A model generated the notes under the pieces. The model saw nothing but the letters and a program-made list of their open reading frames with translations, did no database searches and was not told the DNA's origin. This document shows, piece after piece, positions 25,478 to 34,429 of a stretch of 64,000 nucleotides of DNA. Each line of letters begins with the position of its first letter. Within the stretch, counting starts at the first letter, position 1. Origin of the DNA: Rhizobium sp. (GTDB lineage Bacteria; Pseudomonadota; Alphaproteobacteria; Rhizobiales; Rhizobiaceae); contig JAPZUE010000004.1 of assembly GCA_027533385.1 (NCBI GenBank), positions 310,001 through 374,000 of the forward strand, read 5' to 3'. Made by a program: the position numbers and the translations under genes.

Positions 25478-27004
25478 ATGACATCGGTTGGGGGCGAAGC
25501 GCGGGCACCCGTGCTCGTGGCGGAGCGTATCTCGAAATCATTTGGCGACGTACAGGTGCTGTTCAGCGTCGATTTCGACGTGATGCCGGGCGAGGTTCAT
25601 GCGCTGATGGGCGAGAACGGCGCGGGCAAGTCGACGCTCGTCAAGATCCTTTCGGGCTTCGAGCAGGCGACTGCCGGGCGCATCCTGCTCGACGGCGAGC
25701 CGGTGACGCTGCCGGCCAATGGCGCTGCCGAAGCGCTCGGCATCGTCTTGATCCATCAGGAATTCAATCTCGCAGACCATCTGACCGTCACCGAAAGCCT
25801 CTTTCTCGGTCGCGAGGTGACGCGTTTCGGCATGCTCGACCGCAAGATGATGCGCGCGGAGACGCGGCGCGTGCTCGATCAGCTGGGGTCCAGGATCGAC
25901 GAGAATGCGCTGATCAGTTCGCTCGCCGTCGCCGACAAGCAGATGGTCGAGATCGCCAAGGCGATCAGCCGCAAGGCGCGCATTGTCTTCATGGATGAGC
26001 CGACGGCGGTTCTCTCCCGCGATGAAACGGAGGTGCTGTTCGATCAGGTGCGCAAGTTGCGGGCCCGGGGCACAAGTTTCGTCTTCGTCAGCCATAAGCT
26101 CGACGAGGTCATGGAGCTGACAGACCGCGTCACCGTGCTTCGTGATGGCCAGTGGGTGAAGACCGCGCCGACCTCTGCGCTCGATGGCGAGGCGATTGCC
26201 CAGTTGATGGTCGGGCGCGAGTTGTCGAGCCTTTATCCCAACAAGCACGAGCCTGATGTCGACGAGGAAATCGTGCTGTCGGTCAAGGATCTGACGACGG
26301 GCTTCGTCAAGAATGCCAGTTTCGACCTGAAACGCGGCGAGGTTCTCGGCTTTTCCGGCCTGATCGGGTCGGGTCGGACCGAGCTGATGGAAGCCGTGAC
26401 CGGTCTCCGACCGCGACTGTCCGGCGAGGTGAGGCTCAAGGGCGCCCTGCTTGACCAACAGGATTTTCGCGAGGCGAACCGGCGCGGGCTCGCCTATATG
26501 ACCAAGGATCGCAAGGGCAAGGGGTTGTTGCTCGGCGAGGGCATGACCGCGAACCTGACGCTGCAGTCGATGGACAATCATGTGCGTCACGGTTACCTCG
26601 ACCCCGGCAGCGAGGCGAAGGCCATGGCGCGTGCCAAGCGGCGTTTCGATATCCGTGTGCGCGACGAGAAGGTGCGGGTCGGGCGCATGTCCGGTGGCAA
26701 CCAGCAGAAGCTCCTGCTCGCCAAGATCATGGAAGTCGAGCCTGACGTGATCATCATCGACGAGCCGACGCGCGGCATTGATGTCGGCACCAAGCAGCAG
26801 ATCTATCACTTTATTGCCGCGCTCGCCCGCGAAGGGCGCTCGATCATCGTCATTTCATCTGAGATGCCCGAGGTGATCGGGCTCTGCACGCGGGTTGCCG
26901 TGATGCGGGAGGGCCGGATGGTCGGTCTGCTCGAAGGCGACGACATCAACGAACAGACGATCATGCGCTACGCCGCCGGCCTGAAACGGCAGATGGCGAG
27001 CTGA
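25478..27004 (+). CDS. Sugar ABC transporter ATP-binding protein (RbsA/MglA type, two ABC domains)
   Basis: This is a dual-ATPase subunit of a carbohydrate uptake (CUT2) transporter, 508 aa. Domain 1 has Walker A GENGAGKST and Walker B IVFMDEPTAVLS. Its signature region is degenerate (SLAVADKQMVEIAKA), which is usual for this family. Domain 2 has the degenerate P-loop GLIGSGRTELMEA, signature MSGGNQQK and Walker B VIIIDEPTRGIDVG. It has a good GGAGG ribosome site and is the first gene of the operon after the double operator. Confidence 0.93.
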   Translation: MTSVGGEARAPVLVAERISKSFGDVQVLFSVDFDVMPGEVHALMGENGAGKSTLVKILSGFEQATAGRILLDGEPVTLPANGAAEALGIVLIHQEFNLADHLTVTESLFLGREVTRFGMLDRKMMRAETRRVLDQLGSRIDENALISSLAVADKQMVEIAKAISRKARIVFMDEPTAVLSRDETEVLFDQVRKLRARGTSFVFVSHKLDEVMELTDRVTVLRDGQWVKTAPTSALDGEAIAQLMVGRELSSLYPNKHEPDVDEEIVLSVKDLTTGFVKNASFDLKRGEVLGFSGLIGSGRTELMEAVTGLRPRLSGEVRLKGALLDQQDFREANRRGLAYMTKDRKGKGLLLGEGMTANLTLQSMDNHVRHGYLDPGSEAKAMARAKRRFDIRVRDEKVRVGRMSGGNQQKLLLAKIMEVEPDVIIIDEPTRGIDVGTKQQIYHFIAALAREGRSIIVISSEMPEVIGLCTRVAVMREGRMVGLLEGDDINEQTIMRYAAGLKRQMAS

Positions 27005-27101
27005 TGCAGTGCAACGCCTGGCGGCAAGACCGGGCTTGAAAACGAAGACTTTGGGGTGCGCGACCTTCAACAGAAGGCGCGCGGGAGGAGACGGGAAGAC
27101 C

Positions 27102-28112
27102 ATGACTGCCGAAATTGATAAAGCTGCCCCCGTTCGTGGCCGCCGCACCTGGCGCGATATCGACCTGCGGGCGGTCGCACCCTTTGCCGCGCTGCTGATC
27201 CTGCTGATCGTCGGCGCCCTGGTGAACCCGAATTTCATCGGCCTGACCAACCTCGCCAATGTCGCGACGCGTTCGGCCTTCATCGCGATCATCGCCGTTG
27301 GTGCGACCTTCGTCATCTCGTCGGGGGACCTTGATCTCTCTGTTGGTTCGATGGTGGCCTTTGTCGCCAGCCTGATGATCCTGTTCATGAATTCCGGCGC
27401 GATTGCCGATCCCGGCCTGATGATCGCGGCGGCCATGGCACTTGCCGTGATCATCGGTTCGCTCTGCGGGTTGTTGAACGGGCTGATCACCACGGTCGGC
27501 AAGATTGAGCCCTTCATCGCCACGCTTGGCACGATGGGCATCTATCGCGGCCTGACCACCTGGCTCTCCCAAGGCGGCGCAATCACCTTGCGCGATCCGG
27601 TGCAGCAGGAGGTCTATCGGCCGGTTTATTTCGGCTCGATCCTCGGTGTGCCCGTGCCGATTGTCGTCATTCTGGTGGTCACCGCGATTGCCGCCGTCAT
27701 CCTCTATCGCACGCGTTATGGCCGCCATGTCGTTGCCGTCGGCTCCAACCGCGATGTGGCCCGCTATTCCGGCATCGCTGTCGACCGCGTTCGCACTATT
27801 GCCTTCGTCATCCAGGGGCTGTGCGTGGCGATTGCGGTGCTGCTCTACGTGCCGCGTCTCGGTTCGACCTCGGCGACCACGGGCATTCTCTGGGAGCTGC
27901 AGGCGATCACCGCCGTCGTCATTGGTGGCACGGCGCTGAAGGGCGGAGCTGGCCGTGTCTGGGGCACGATTTGCGGCGCCTTCATCCTCGAACTCGTCGG
28001 CAACATCATGCTGCTGTCGAACTTCATCTCCGAATATCTGATCGGCGCCATCCAGGGCACGATCATCATCATCGCGATGCTCGTCCAGCGGTCGCTGGCG
28101 CGCAAGGCGTAG
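27102..28112 (+). CDS. Sugar ABC transporter permease (RbsC type)
   Basis: This is an inner-membrane permease of the BPD_transp_2 family, ~336 aa with about ten hydrophobic segments. It has the family motif VISSGDLDLSVGSMVAF and the C-terminal ITAVVIGGTALKGGAGRVWGT. I start at MTAEIDKAAPVRG, preceded by GGGAGGAG; the open frame upstream is not protein-like. It should form a homodimeric channel with the ATPase encoded just upstream. Confidence 0.93.
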   Translation: MTAEIDKAAPVRGRRTWRDIDLRAVAPFAALLILLIVGALVNPNFIGLTNLANVATRSAFIAIIAVGATFVISSGDLDLSVGSMVAFVASLMILFMNSGAIADPGLMIAAAMALAVIIGSLCGLLNGLITTVGKIEPFIATLGTMGIYRGLTTWLSQGGAITLRDPVQQEVYRPVYFGSILGVPVPIVVILVVTAIAAVILYRTRYGRHVVAVGSNRDVARYSGIAVDRVRTIAFVIQGLCVAIAVLLYVPRLGSTSATTGILWELQAITAVVIGGTALKGGAGRVWGTICGAFILELVGNIMLLSNFISEYLIGAIQGTIIIIAMLVQRSLARKA

Positions 28113-28185
28113 AGAAACGGTCGGGCGCAGGAGGGTCGCCCGGTCCGTTCTTCAGTCGACCCTTTGTCACTTTGGGAGGAAACCA

Positions 28186-29139
28186 ATGCAAAAGAAATTA
28201 TTGGGCGTGGCATTCGCCATGACCGCACTTGTCTCGATCTTCGGCGCAGCGCAGGCCCAGGATGCAAAAACAATCGGCGTCTCCATCCCGGCTGCCACGC
28301 ATGGCTGGACATCCGGCGTCATCTATCATGCCGAACGCATCGCCAAGCAGCTGATGGAGCGTCATCCGGGTCTCACCGTCGTCGTCAAGACCTCTGCGGA
28401 TCCGTCCAGCCAGGCCAATGCCGTGCAGGATCTGGCGACCCAGGGCATCGATGCCCTCGTCATCCTGCCGACCGATCCCGATCCGCTTGTCAACGCCATC
28501 CGCCAGATCAAGGATAGCGGCAAGTTCGTCGCTCTCGTCGACCGCGCGCCTTCGGTCAATGACAACAGCGTCCGTGACCTCTATGTGGCCGGCAACAATC
28601 CGGCACTCGGCGAAGTGGCCGGCAAATACATCGCCGAAAACACGCCCGATGCCGAAGTCGTCGTCATCCGCGGCATGCCGATCCCGATCGATCAGCAACG
28701 CCAGGACGGTTTCGACAAGGGCATTGCCGGCTCGAACGTCAAGGTTCTCGACCGCCAGTTCGGCAACTGGAACCGCGACGATGCCTTCAAGGTGATGCAG
28801 GACTATCTGACCAAATATCCGAAGATCGACGTGGTCTGGTGCCAGGATGACGACATGGCCGTCGGCGTGCTCCAGGCGATCGAACAGGCTGGCCGCACCG
28901 ACATCCAGTACATCATCGGCGGTGCCGGTTCCAAGGACATGATCAAGAAGGTTATGGACGGTGACAAGATGGTTCCGGTCAATGTTCTCTATCCGCCGTC
29001 GATGGTGGGGACTGCCATGGAGCTGACGGCTGCCGCTATCTACGACGCGGTTCCCGTCCACGGCACCTATACGCTCGACGCGACGCTGATCACGCCTGAG
29101 AACGCGAAGAATTACTACTTCCCGGATTCGCCGTTCTGA
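28186..29139 (+). CDS. Sugar ABC transporter periplasmic binding protein
   Basis: This is a periplasmic-binding protein of the RbsB/Peripla_BP_4 family, 317 aa. It has a clear signal peptide (MQKKLLGVAFAMTALVSIFGAAQAQ). The core has TIGVSIPAATHGWTSGV, QGIDALVILPTDPDPL and VVWCQDDDMAVGVLQAI. It delivers the substrate to the permease and ATPase encoded upstream. The substrate is not known; a sugar, polyol or anhydrosugar is likely from the catabolic genes that follow. Confidence 0.92.
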   Translation: MQKKLLGVAFAMTALVSIFGAAQAQDAKTIGVSIPAATHGWTSGVIYHAERIAKQLMERHPGLTVVVKTSADPSSQANAVQDLATQGIDALVILPTDPDPLVNAIRQIKDSGKFVALVDRAPSVNDNSVRDLYVAGNNPALGEVAGKYIAENTPDAEVVVIRGMPIPIDQQRQDGFDKGIAGSNVKVLDRQFGNWNRDDAFKVMQDYLTKYPKIDVVWCQDDDMAVGVLQAIEQAGRTDIQYIIGGAGSKDMIKKVMDGDKMVPVNVLYPPSMVGTAMELTAAAIYDAVPVHGTYTLDATLITPENAKNYYFPDSPF

Positions 29140-29163
29140 TCCCCCGTTCCTGCCGCGATTGCT

Positions 29164-29185
29164 CTGCCCGGGTTTTCCCGGGCAG
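29164..29185 (+). terminator. Stable hairpin after the binding-protein gene
   Basis: This is a perfect stem, CTGCCCGGG with CCCGGGCAG, and a TTTT loop. No U-tract follows, so it more likely protects the upstream binding-protein message or attenuates read-through than fully terminates. Confidence 0.5.
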
Positions 29186-29228
29186 ATGCTGGAATGCCTG
29201 CATCATTCAGGTTGTAACGAAAATCCAT

Positions 29229-29259
29229 CTCCTGTAACCGTTTACGGAAACGTTGCAGG
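29229..29259 (+). promoter_or_regulatory. Possible additional LacI-type operator half upstream of the isomerase gene
   Basis: TGTAACCGTTTACG (29233-29246) agrees with the operator unit TGTAAACCTTTACA at 11 of 14 positions. It lies 35 bases before the isomerase start, which suggests that the second half of the cluster is controlled by the same LacI protein. Confidence 0.5.
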
Positions 29260-29280
29260 AAGTCTCAGGGAGGAGAATTC

Positions 29281-30333
29281 ATGAAGACGATCAAGGGGCC
29301 GGCGATCTTTCTCGGCCAGTTTGCCGGCGATGCCGCGCCGTTCAATACCTGGGATGGGATTACCAAATGGGCGGCCGACAAGGGCTATGTCGGCGTGCAG
29401 GTTCCCACCTGGGCCGGCCAGTTGATGGACCTTAAGAAGGCGGCCGAATCCAAGGATTATTGCGACGAGCTTGCCGGTGTCGCCCGGGAAAACGGTATCG
29501 AGATCACCGAGCTCTCCACCCATTTGCAGGGCCAGCTGGTGGCCGTGCATCCGGCCTATGACGAGGCTTTCGATGGCTTTGCTGCACCCGAAGTGCGCGG
29601 TAATTCCAAGGCGCGGCAGGAATGGGCCGTGCAGCAGGTGAAGTATGCGCTGAAGGCCTCTCGCAATCTCGGCATCAAGGCGCATGCGACCTTCTCCGGC
29701 GCGCTGGCCTGGCCCTATATCTATCCCTGGCCGCAGCGTCCGGCGGGTCTGGTTGAAACCGCCTTTGACGAACTGGCCCGCCGCTGGCTGCCGATCCTCG
29801 ACTATGCCGAGGAGCAGGGCGTCGACGTCTGCTACGAAATCCATCCGGGCGAAGACCTGCATGACGGCGTGACCTTCGAGATGTTCCTCGAGCGGGTGAA
29901 GAACCATTCCCGCGCCAACATGCTCTATGACCCGTCGCACTATGTGCTGCAGTGCCTCGACTATCTCGACAACATCGACATCTACAAGGACCGGATCAAG
30001 ATGTTCCACGTCAAGGACGCGGAGTTCAACCCGACCGGCCGGCAGGGCGTCTATGGCGGCTATCAGGGCTGGGTGAACCGCGCCGGGCGCTTCCGCTCGC
30101 TCGGCGACGGCCAGGTCGATTTCGGCGCGATCTTCTCGAAGATGGCGGCGAATGATTTCGACGGCTGGGCCGTTGTCGAATGGGAATGCGCGCTGAAGCA
30201 TCCGGAAGACGGCGCCCGTGAAGGGGCCGAGTTTGTTCGGGCGCATATCATCCGGGTGACCGAAAAGGCCTTCGACGACTTCGCATCCGGCGGGGCCGAC
30301 GATGCGGCCAATCGCCGGATGCTGGGCCTCTGA
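29281..30333 (+). CDS. Sugar phosphate isomerase/epimerase (TIM-barrel, AP endonuclease 2 fold)
   Basis: This is an isomerase/epimerase-type TIM-barrel enzyme (IolE/xylose-isomerase-like), 350 aa. The expected metal ligands are seen in order: Glu in VCYEIHPGED, Asp in MLYDPSHYVLQ, His in MFHVKDAEF and Glu in VVEWECALK. Relatives act as isomerases, epimerases or 3-keto-sugar lyases. It sits between the ABC transporter and a Gfo/Idh/MocA dehydrogenase, a pairing typical of oxidise-then-rearrange sugar pathways. The actual substrate is unknown. Confidence 0.88.
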   Translation: MKTIKGPAIFLGQFAGDAAPFNTWDGITKWAADKGYVGVQVPTWAGQLMDLKKAAESKDYCDELAGVARENGIEITELSTHLQGQLVAVHPAYDEAFDGFAAPEVRGNSKARQEWAVQQVKYALKASRNLGIKAHATFSGALAWPYIYPWPQRPAGLVETAFDELARRWLPILDYAEEQGVDVCYEIHPGEDLHDGVTFEMFLERVKNHSRANMLYDPSHYVLQCLDYLDNIDIYKDRIKMFHVKDAEFNPTGRQGVYGGYQGWVNRAGRFRSLGDGQVDFGAIFSKMAANDFDGWAVVEWECALKHPEDGAREGAEFVRAHIIRVTEKAFDDFASGGADDAANRRMLGL

Positions 30334-30335
30334 GA

Positions 30336-30971
30336 CTAAACGGCCTTGAGGGCGGCGATATCGCCGCTCTCGAGATGGGGCAGGGCTTGTTCGATCCTGT
30401 CGAGCGGCCAGTCCCACCAGGCAAGCGTCAGGAGATCCTCGATCGCATCATCCGTGAAGCGTTTGCGGATCAGGGTCGCGGGATTTCCGCCGACGATGGC
30501 GTAGGGCGGTACATCGCGGGTGACCACGGCGCGTGCGGCGATGATGGCACCCGGGCCGATCGTGACCCCGGGCATGATGGTGGCACCATGGCCGATCCAG
30601 ACATCGTGGCCGATCACGGTGTCCCGGTAGGGTAGATCCTGGTAGCCGTCGATGGTGTCAGGGCTGAAGATACGGAAAGGATAGGTCGTCACGCCCGACA
30701 TGGCATGATTGGCCGAGCTGGTGATGACGATCGCCTCGCGGGCGATCTGCACAAAGCGGCCGATCACCAGCCTTTCCTCGCTGAAGGGGTAGAGATAGGG
30801 CGCGAGTGCCGCTGCCGTCTCTTCTGCCGTGCCGGAATGGGTGAAGTAGCTGAAGTCGCCGATCTCCATCCGGGGATGGTCGATGACGGCAGCGAGCTGG
30901 ACGGTCTCGCGATAGGGCGTGCCGTCGGCAAGCGTGATGGGATAGGGTTGTCTCGGGTCGAGAAAAGGCAT
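30336..30971 (-). CDS. CatB/Vat-like hexapeptide-repeat acetyltransferase
   Basis: This is a left-handed beta-helix acyltransferase of the xenobiotic (CatB, streptogramin/chloramphenicol) group, 211 aa. The hexapeptide repeats show in YRDTVIGHDVWIGHGATIMPGVTIGPGAIIAARAVVTRDVPPYAIVGGNPA. The active-site-type histidine is in SSANHAMSG. It is placed in reverse within the sugar cluster, its stop two bases from the isomerase stop. Drug resistance is not implied; many chromosomal relatives act on unknown small molecules. Confidence 0.88.
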   Translation of the reverse strand: MPFLDPRQPYPITLADGTPYRETVQLAAVIDHPRMEIGDFSYFTHSGTAEETAAALAPYLYPFSEERLVIGRFVQIAREAIVITSSANHAMSGVTTYPFRIFSPDTIDGYQDLPYRDTVIGHDVWIGHGATIMPGVTIGPGAIIAARAVVTRDVPPYAIVGGNPATLIRKRFTDDAIEDLLTLAWWDWPLDRIEQALPHLESGDIAALKAV

Positions 30972-31154
30972 GGTCGAGATCCTTCAGAAAAGCATGCATC
31001 GGATGTCGCGTTGATCGCTGACGCCGGTTTGAAATGCCTTGCCTCAGAAGAGGCGGATCTCAGATGTTCACTGTCAGGGCATCCTTCTCTAAGGATGCCA
31101 GTCTAACGGATCTGGAGAGCGAACTCCAGACACCGCGTTTCAAGGAGGAAGCAT

Positions 31155-32327
31155 ATGGCGATCGAAGCGAGCAAGTCGGGCGAGCGGACCCCGAAGATCC
31201 GTCTGGGCATGGTTGGCGGCGGTGCCGGAGCCTTTATCGGTGCGGTGCATCGCATGGCAGCGCGGCTTGACGATCAATATGACCTTGTCGCCGGTGCGCT
31301 ATCCTCGACACCGGAAAAGTCGGTGGCCTCCGGCCGCGAACTCGGGCTTGATCCGGAGCGCTGCTACGGCTCTTACGAAGAGATGGCGGAGAAGGAAGCG
31401 GCGCGTCCCGATGGTATCGAGGCTGTATCGATCGTCACGCCGAACCATGTGCATTTCCCGGCGGCCAAGGCCTTTCTGGAGCGCGGCATCCATGTCATCT
31501 GCGACAAGCCGCTGACCTCCAACCTCGAAGATGCCAAGGCGCTGAAGGCGGTTGCCGACAAGGCGAAGGCGCTGTTCATCCTGACCCACAATTACACCGG
31601 CTATCCGATGGTGCGGCATGCGCGCGAGCTCGTGCGCTCCGGCGAACTTGGCGATCTTCGTCTGGTGCAGATGGAGTATCCGCAGGACTGGCTGGCCGAG
31701 CCGATCGAGCAGACCGGCCAGAAGCAGGCCGCCTGGCGCACCGACCCGAAGCAGTCGGGTGCGGGTGGTTCGACCGGCGACATCGGCACGCATGCCTATA
31801 ATCTCGGCTCGTTCATTTCGGGCCTCGAACTGGATGAGCTGGCAGCCGATGTGCACACGTTCGTCGAAGGACGCCGTCTCGATGACAATGCCCATGTGAT
31901 GCTGCGCTTCAAGGGTGGGGCAAAGGGTCTTTTGTGGTGCAGCCAGGTCGCGACCGGCAACGAGAACGGGCTGAAGGTTCGCATCTACGGAACCAAGGCC
32001 GGCATCGAATGGACGCAGGCCGATCCCAACTATCTCTGGTTCACCCGTCTCGGCGAGCCGAAGCAGTTGATCACGCGCGGCGGGGCAGGGGCGAATTCGG
32101 CTGCGGCGCGGGTGACGCGTATTCCGTCGGGGCATCCGGAGGGGTATCTTGAAGCCTTTGCGACGATCTATACGGAAGCCGCTGCCGCCATCAATGCAGC
32201 GAAGTCGGGTGCTGCTGTCGATCCGGCCGTGATCTATCCGACGGTGGATGATGGCGTGAAGGGTGTGGCGTTTGTTGAGGCTTGCATCGAGTCGGGGAAG
32301 AAGAATGGTGGTTGGGTGAAGGTGTAG
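31155..32327 (+). CDS. Gfo/Idh/MocA family NAD(P)-dependent sugar dehydrogenase
   Basis: This is a Rossmann-fold oxidoreductase, 390 aa. It has the dinucleotide motif MVGGGAGAFIG, the family signature CDKPLTSN and the catalytic-region GGSTGDIGTHAYNLGSF. The late stretch IPSGHPEGYLEAFATIY is typical of dehydrogenases acting on glycosides, inositol or anhydrosugars. It has AAGGAGGAAG before the start. It probably oxidises the sugar brought in by the ABC system, handing the keto-sugar to the isomerase encoded upstream. Confidence 0.9.
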   Translation: MAIEASKSGERTPKIRLGMVGGGAGAFIGAVHRMAARLDDQYDLVAGALSSTPEKSVASGRELGLDPERCYGSYEEMAEKEAARPDGIEAVSIVTPNHVHFPAAKAFLERGIHVICDKPLTSNLEDAKALKAVADKAKALFILTHNYTGYPMVRHARELVRSGELGDLRLVQMEYPQDWLAEPIEQTGQKQAAWRTDPKQSGAGGSTGDIGTHAYNLGSFISGLELDELAADVHTFVEGRRLDDNAHVMLRFKGGAKGLLWCSQVATGNENGLKVRIYGTKAGIEWTQADPNYLWFTRLGEPKQLITRGGAGANSAAARVTRIPSGHPEGYLEAFATIYTEAAAAINAAKSGAAVDPAVIYPTVDDGVKGVAFVEACIESGKKNGGWVKV

Positions 32328-32423
32328 TCCTACTTCCCTCGTTTGGGGTGATGGGGCGCCTGTTATCCTGGGTGAACAGAGCTTGTAGGACTAGGGGCCT
32401 TCGAAAGTGGATATGAGGCACGT

Positions 32424-32654
32424 ATGCCAAGGGAAGACCGAGAGAATCCTGCCATCGGCGCATTGGCCTTAATGGTGATGCAGTACTTGGAAGAGCATCC
32501 GGACGGCCTTGTGGATAGCCTTGCAATGAGCGCGGGCGAACATGCGATCGCCGCTCTCTCTGAGCTTGGATTTATGGAGACAGTTGTGTCTGGCCGAGTA
32601 TTCGGTCGTTGGACGGATGCGGGCCGTGCACTGTGCGAAAAGGTTTGCGATTAA
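32424..32654 (+). CDS. Small hypothetical protein
   Basis: This is a 76-aa soluble protein, MPREDRENPAIGALALMVMQYLEEHPDGLVDSLAMSAGEHAIAALSELGFME..., acidic and helix-rich. The layout, with a helix, turn, helix and a C-terminal GRVFGRWTDAGRALCEKV, hints at a winged-helix-like fold, but I do not recognise a family. It stands alone after the sugar cluster. Confidence 0.6.
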   Translation: MPREDRENPAIGALALMVMQYLEEHPDGLVDSLAMSAGEHAIAALSELGFMETVVSGRVFGRWTDAGRALCEKVCD

Positions 32655-33008
32655 AGGGTGAGCTCGGCAACAGGTCCCGTATAGCGCTGCCGGCATGGCA
32701 GAGAATTGCGGGTGGTGCAAAGCGCCGGATGAGGGGTGGGGCGCGAAGCGCAAGGCCATGCGGCAAACGCCTTGTCAGCCGGCCCCCTCACCTCGCCTCC
32801 GCTTCGCTCGGCGATCCTCTCCCCCTTGGAGAGGAGGTCACGCGGGCGATCACCCCACCCCGGACCTTCGGTCCGACCCTCCTCCTCAAGGGGAGGGTGG
32901 ATTTCCTGCAACGTTGCAGTTTTTTGTTTCTGCCGTCTTCACCGCGTCGCGCGATTGCTCTAAATCGCTTTTGACTGACCAGTGGCAGCCGTTCCGCCCT
33001 GATATGAC
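32655..33008. repeat. Intergenic region dominated by mosaic palindromic repeat
   Basis: No gene is seen. Bases ~32783-32900 form a chain of small hairpins (CCTCTCCCCC...GGAGAGGAGG, CGGACC-TTC-GGTCCG, CTCCTC...GGGGAG). The last 52 bases match the repeat between xylB and xylA with few changes. The GH1 promoter should lie in the remaining ~100 bases. Confidence 0.75.
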
Positions 33009-33022
33009 GAAGGATGTGTTTG

Positions 33023-34396
33023 ATGATCGATCCCAAGGCTCTCGCCTCGCGTTTCCCCGGTGATTTCCTGTTCGGTGTCGCCACCGCTTCCTTCCAGATC
33101 GAAGGGGCGTCGAAGGCGGATGGCCGCAAGCCGTCTATCTGGGATGCGTTTTCCAACATGCCGGGTCGCGTGTTCGGGCGGCACAATGGCGACATGGCCT
33201 GCGATCACTATAACAGGTGGGAAAGCGATCTTGACCTGATCAAGGACATGGGCGTCACCGGCTATCGCTTCTCTATTGCCTGGCCGCGCATCATTCCCGA
33301 GGGCACCGGACCGATCAACGAGAAGGGTCTCGATTTCTACGACAAACTGGTCGACGGGCTGAAGGCGCGCGGCATCAAGGCCTATGCGACCCTCTACCAT
33401 TGGGATCTGCCGCTGGCCCTCATGGGCGATGGTGGCTGGACGGCGCGCTCCACGGCGCAGGCCTTCCAGCGCTACACGCGCGTGGTGATGGAGCGCCTCG
33501 GCGACCGGCTGGATGCTGTCGCAACCTTCAACGAGCCCTGGTGCTCGGTCTGGCTCAGCCATCTCTACGGCGTGCATGCGCCGGGTGAAAAGAGCATGGA
33601 TGCGGCCCTTCATGCGCTGCATTATACCAACCTTGCGCATGGTCTGTCGGTTCAGGCGATCCGCGAAATCGCGCCGAATGTCCCGGTCGGGCTGGTGCTG
33701 AACGCGCATGAGACGCTGCCGGGTTCGGACAGCGCTGAAGACCGCGCTGCTGCCGAGCGGGCGCATCAGTTCCACAATGGCGTCTTCTTCGATCCGGTGT
33801 TCAAGGGCGCGTATCCGGCAGAGTTTCTCGCGGCGCTCGGTCATCGCATGCCGAAAATCGAGGAGGGGGATCTGGCCATCATCAGCCAGAAACTCGACTG
33901 GTGGGGGCTCAACTATTACACGCCGATGCGCGTGGCCGATGATCCGACGCCGGGTGCCGAATTCCCGGCCACGGTGGGCGCGCCGCCGGTCTCCAAGGTC
34001 AAGACCGATATCGGCTGGGAGGTCTATGCGCCGGCTCTGAAATCGCTCGTCGAGCGGCTCTATGCCCGCTACGATCTGCCCCCCTGCTACATCACCGAGA
34101 ACGGCGCCTGCTACAACATGGAGGTCGAGGGTGGTGAGGTCGAAGACCAGCCGCGGCTGGATTACTATGCCGAACATCTCGACAAGGTCGCCGACCTGAT
34201 CGCCGAGGGCTATCCGATGCAGGGCTATTTCGCCTGGTCGCTGATGGACAATTTCGAATGGGCGGAAGGCTACAGGATGCGCTTCGGCCTCGTGCATGTC
34301 GATTACGACACGCAGGTCCGTACCATCAAGAAGAGCGGCAAGTGGTATCGCGATCTGGCTCTCGAATTCCCTAAGGGTAACTTCAAAGCGGATTGA
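33023..34396 (+). CDS. GH1 family beta-glucosidase
   Basis: This is a retaining beta-glycosidase of family GH1, ~457 aa, with no signal peptide (cytoplasmic). The N-terminal family stretch is DFLFGVATASFQIEG. The acid/base Glu is in TFNEPW and the nucleophile Glu is in YITENGA. Product-site WSLMDNFEWAEGY and the C-terminal FGLVHVDYDTQVRTIKKSGKWY complete the fold. I start at MIDPKALASRF, which has GAAGGA eight bases before; an ATG three codons upstream sits on that site. It likely splits cellobiose-type or aryl glucosides inside the cell. Confidence 0.94.
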   Translation: MIDPKALASRFPGDFLFGVATASFQIEGASKADGRKPSIWDAFSNMPGRVFGRHNGDMACDHYNRWESDLDLIKDMGVTGYRFSIAWPRIIPEGTGPINEKGLDFYDKLVDGLKARGIKAYATLYHWDLPLALMGDGGWTARSTAQAFQRYTRVVMERLGDRLDAVATFNEPWCSVWLSHLYGVHAPGEKSMDAALHALHYTNLAHGLSVQAIREIAPNVPVGLVLNAHETLPGSDSAEDRAAAERAHQFHNGVFFDPVFKGAYPAEFLAALGHRMPKIEEGDLAIISQKLDWWGLNYYTPMRVADDPTPGAEFPATVGAPPVSKVKTDIGWEVYAPALKSLVERLYARYDLPPCYITENGACYNMEVEGGEVEDQPRLDYYAEHLDKVADLIAEGYPMQGYFAWSLMDNFEWAEGYRMRFGLVHVDYDTQVRTIKKSGKWYRDLALEFPKGNFKAD

Positions 34397-34429
34397 CCGG
34401 GCAGGGGGCTCCGGCTCCCATGCTCCTGC

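Noticed and set aside
30336..30971. Acetyltransferase considered as an antibiotic-resistance gene (catB or vat)
   Set aside because: The fold matches, but such chromosomal relatives are widespread and no mobile element or resistance context is present.
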